Below are positions 50,127-52,732 of a DNA stretch of 52,732 bases, one piece after another (the stretch's first letter is position 1; the number at the start of each line of letters is the position of its first letter). The notes beneath the pieces are model-generated. The model saw only the letters and a list, made by a program, of their open reading frames with translations, did not search any database and had not been told where the DNA came from. The position numbers and the translations under genes were made by a program. Location: contig JAKSRC010000014.1 of assembly GCA_024403855.1 (NCBI GenBank), positions 1-52,732 on the forward strand, read 5' to 3'. This DNA comes from Saccharofermentans sp. (GTDB taxonomy: Bacteria > Bacillota > Clostridia > Saccharofermentanales > Saccharofermentanaceae).

Positions 50127-52732
50127 ATGACAAAGTACGTTTATCTGTTTACCGAAGGTAACGGAAGCATGCGTGAGCTTCTCGGTGGTAAGGGTGCTAA
50201 CCTTGCTGAAATGACCAACATCGGTCTCCCTGTTCCTCAGGGTTTCACAATCAGCACAGAGGCATGCACAAAGTATTATGAGGATGGTCGTCAGATCAAT
50301 GACGAGATCATGGCTCAGGTCATGGAGAACATCACAAAGCTTGAGGAGATCACTGGCAAGAAGTTCGGTGACCTCGAGAACCCGCTCCTCGTTTCCGTAA
50401 GATCCGGTGCAAGAGCTTCCATGCCTGGTATGATGGACACAATCCTCAACCTCGGTCTTAATGAAGACGTTGTAGAGGTTATCGCTACAAAGTCCGGCAA
50501 CCGTAGATGGGCATATGACTGCTACAGAAGATTCATCCAGATGTATTCTGACGTAGTAATGGAAGTTGGTAAGAAGTACTTCGAAGAACTCATCGATAAG
50601 ATGAAGGCTGAAAGAGGAGTTAAGTTGGACGTTGAGCTTACAGCTGACGACCTCAAGGAACTCGCTTCTCAGTTCAAGGCTGAATATAAGTCAAAGATCG
50701 GCACAGATTTCCCTTCTGATCCTAAGGAGCAGTTGGTTGGTGCTATCAAGGCCGTATTCAGAAGCTGGGATAACCCGAGAGCTAACGTATATAGAAGAGA
50801 CAACGATATCCCTTATTCATGGGGTACAGCAGTTAACGTTCAGTCCATGGCATTTGGTAACATGGGTGACGATTGCGGTACAGGCGTTGCTTTCACAAGA
50901 GACCCTGCTACAGGCGACAAGGGACTTTTCGGTGAGTTCCTTACAAACGCTCAGGGTGAGGACGTTGTTGCAGGCGTAAGAACTCCTATGAAGATTGCTG
51001 AGATGGAGCAGAAGTTCCCTGAGGCATTCGCTCAGTTCGTACAGGTTTGCTCAACACTCGAGAATCACTACAGAGACATGCAGGATATGGAGTTCACAGT
51101 TGAACACGGTAAGCTCTATATGCTCCAGACAAGAAATGGTAAGAGAACAGCTCAGGCTGCTATGAAGATTGCTTGCGACTTGGTTGACGAAGGTATGAGA
51201 ACACCTGAGGAAGCAGTTGCAATGATCGATCCTCGTAACCTTGATACACTCCTCCACCCTCAGTTCGACCCTGCAGCTCTTAAGGCTGCTGAGGCTATCG
51301 GTAAGGGCTTAGGCGCTTCCCCTGGAGCTGCTTGCGGTAAGATCGTATTCACAGCTGAAGATGCTGTTGAGTGGCACGCAAGAGGAGAGAAGGTTGTCCT
51401 CGTAAGACTCGAGACATCTCCTGAAGATATCACAGGTATGAAGGCTGCTGAGGGTATTCTCACAGTACGTGGTGGTATGACATCACACGCTGCAGTTGTT
51501 GCACGTGGTATGGGTGAGTGCTGCGTATCCGGTTGTGGCGACATTGCTATGGACGAAGAGAACAAGAAGTTCACTCTCGCAGGCAAGACATTCACTGAAG
51601 GCGACATCATCTCCCTCGATGGTTCTACAGGTAAGATCTATGACGGCGCTATCGCTCAGGTAGATGCAGATCCTAACAATGGTTACTTCGGCCGCATCAT
51701 GAAGTGGGCTGATGAGTTCAAGAGACTCGAAGTACGTACAAATGCTGATACACCTAACGATGCTAAGAAGGCTCGTGAGCTCGGTGCTGAGGGTATCGGT
51801 CTCTGCCGTACAGAGCACATGTTCTTCGGCGAAGGCAGAATCGACGCATTCCGTGAAATGATCTGCTCCGATACACTTGAAGAGCGTGAAGCTGCTCTCG
51901 AAGTAATCCTTCCTATGCAGCAGTCCGACTTCGAAGCTCTCTATGAGGCTCTTGAGGGACACCCTGTTACAATCAGATTCTTGGATCCCCCGCTTCACGA
52001 ATTCGTTCCTACAGAAGAAGCTGACATCAAGGCTCTTGCTGACAAGAAGGGCAAGTCTGTTGAAGAAATCAAGACACTTATCTCTTCTCTCCACGAGTTC
52101 AACCCTATGATGGGTCACAGAGGATGCCGTCTCGCAGTTACATATCCTGAGATCGCTAAGATGCAGACAAGAGCAGTTATCCGCGCTGCTATCAACGTTA
52201 ATGCTAAGCATCCTGACTGGAACGTAACACCTGAGATCATGATTCCTCTCGTTTGCGAGATCAAGGAGCTCGTTAACGTTAAGAAGGTTGTAGTTGAAGT
52301 TGCTGACGAAGAGATCAAGGCTGCTGGCGTAGACATGAACTACAAGGTAGGTACAATGATTGAGATCCCGAGAGCTGCTCTTACAGCTGACGAGATTGCT
52401 AAGGAAGCTGAGTTCTTCTGCTTCGGTACAAACGACCTCACACAGATGACATTCGGTTTCTCAAGAGACGATGCTGGTAAGTTCTTGACAGCTTACTATG
52501 AAGCAAAGATCTTCGAGTCTGATCCGTTCGCACGTCTCGACCAGAACGGCGTTGGTAAGCTCATGAAGATGGCTATCGAGAACGGTAAGGCAGTACGTCC
52601 TGACCTCCACCTCGGTATCTGCGGTGAGCACGGCGGCGACCCGACATCTGTTGAGTTCTGTGATGCAATCGGTTTGGATTATGTATCCTGCTCACCTTTC
52701 CGTGTACCGATCGCTAGACTTGCAGCAGCTCA
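50127..52732 (+). CDS. ppdK: Pyruvate, phosphate dikinase (truncated by window end)
   Basis: PpdK interconverts pyruvate, ATP and phosphate with PEP, AMP and pyrophosphate and is a glycolytic enzyme in many Clostridia. 868 codons are visible and the frame is open at the edge; the C. symbiosum enzyme has 874 residues, so only a few are missing. The start is YVYLFTEGNGSMRELLGGKG. Phospho-accepting H454 lies in GGMTSHAAVVARGMGE and the catalytic C832 in LHLGICGEHGG, matching H455 and C831 of C. symbiosum. ATG 50127 is preceded by AAAGGCGG at 9-nt spacing. Confidence 0.96.
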   Translation, partial: MTKYVYLFTEGNGSMRELLGGKGANLAEMTNIGLPVPQGFTISTEACTKYYEDGRQINDEIMAQVMENITKLEEITGKKFGDLENPLLVSVRSGARASMPGMMDTILNLGLNEDVVEVIATKSGNRRWAYDCYRRFIQMYSDVVMEVGKKYFEELIDKMKAERGVKLDVELTADDLKELASQFKAEYKSKIGTDFPSDPKEQLVGAIKAVFRSWDNPRANVYRRDNDIPYSWGTAVNVQSMAFGNMGDDCGTGVAFTRDPATGDKGLFGEFLTNAQGEDVVAGVRTPMKIAEMEQKFPEAFAQFVQVCSTLENHYRDMQDMEFTVEHGKLYMLQTRNGKRTAQAAMKIACDLVDEGMRTPEEAVAMIDPRNLDTLLHPQFDPAALKAAEAIGKGLGASPGAACGKIVFTAEDAVEWHARGEKVVLVRLETSPEDITGMKAAEGILTVRGGMTSHAAVVARGMGECCVSGCGDIAMDEENKKFTLAGKTFTEGDIISLDGSTGKIYDGAIAQVDADPNNGYFGRIMKWADEFKRLEVRTNADTPNDAKKARELGAEGIGLCRTEHMFFGEGRIDAFREMICSDTLEEREAALEVILPMQQSDFEALYEALEGHPVTIRFLDPPLHEFVPTEEADIKALADKKGKSVEEIKTLISSLHEFNPMMGHRGCRLAVTYPEIAKMQTRAVIRAAINVNAKHPDWNVTPEIMIPLVCEIKELVNVKKVVVEVADEEIKAAGVDMNYKVGTMIEIPRAALTADEIAKEAEFFCFGTNDLTQMTFGFSRDDAGKFLTAYYEAKIFESDPFARLDQNGVGKLMKMAIENGKAVRPDLHLGICGEHGGDPTSVEFCDAIGLDYVSCSPFRVPIARLAAA

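Overview
This 52.7-kb window is a chromosomal segment of a moderately low-GC Gram-positive bacterium of the Clostridia. The evidence is a WalRK-like locus (response regulator, kinase, murA, walJ, rlmH), the yicC-remA-gmk-rpoZ block, single-chain class II glycyl-tRNA synthetase, pyruvate phosphate dikinase, short HisG with HisZ, an HPr/Crh-type protein, and consensus sigma-A promoters with strong GGAGG ribosome sites. A gut or rumen commensal related to Saccharofermentans or Oscillospiraceae is plausible, but this is inferred from style, not from a phylogeny. No insertion sequence, phage, integrase or CRISPR array is visible, and no gene-free stretch exceeds about 225 bases.

Layout. (1) 1-5635: two-component system, murA, WalJ-like metallo-hydrolase and rlmH, with overlapping stops and starts downstream of murA. 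(2) 5729-14274: a complete histidine operon, hisZ-G-D-C-B-purC-H-A-F-I-E, behind a perfect TTGACA-17-TATAAT promoter with a TrpR-like palindrome at the start site; purC lies inside it. (3) 14283-17880: rpmG-secE-nusG-rplK-rplA, L10 leader, rplJ-rplL. (4) 17946-21278: a small membrane protein, tRNA-Met/Glu/Cys, a HEAT-like protein coupled to a cytoplasmic GH26 mannanase-like enzyme, and two tRNA-Gly genes. (5) 21302-26773: membrane acyltransferase, rmlA, UPF0251 regulator with thioredoxin, a radical SAM protein, and purF. (6) 26784-40374: the accessory core of the window. It holds six membrane-anchored transglutaminase-like proteins (TG1-TG6 here), each with beta-sandwich/Ig-like modules and an intact Cys-His-Asp triad. 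They are interleaved with two GT2 glycosyltransferases, an SGNH-like protein with GDC in place of GDS, and two small lipoproteins sharing a SCAGQG motif that bracket TG3-TG6. (7) 40438-46165: rplM-rpsI, tsaE-tsaB-rimI, a Crh-like HPr homologue, uvrC and a metallophosphoesterase. (8) 46261-52732: yicC-remA-gmk-rpoZ, glyQS and ppdK, the last cut by the window edge a few residues before its end.

How it fits together. Most of the window is core metabolism and information processing. The exception is region 6, which looks like an envelope system: surface cysteine transglutaminase/protease-fold enzymes of two subfamilies, lipoprotein partners, and glycosyltransferases that could decorate a shared surface target or the Pro/Thr tails of TG4 and TG5. 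It is the best candidate for an undescribed system, although its substrate cannot be read from sequence. Two regulatory themes recur: sigma-A promoters followed at once by a hairpin with a U-tract (rpmG, the UPF0251 gene, rplM, yicC), and genes without a Shine-Dalgarno that have a -10-like hexamer 6-9 nt before the ATG (the radical SAM gene, purF, TG5, TG6).
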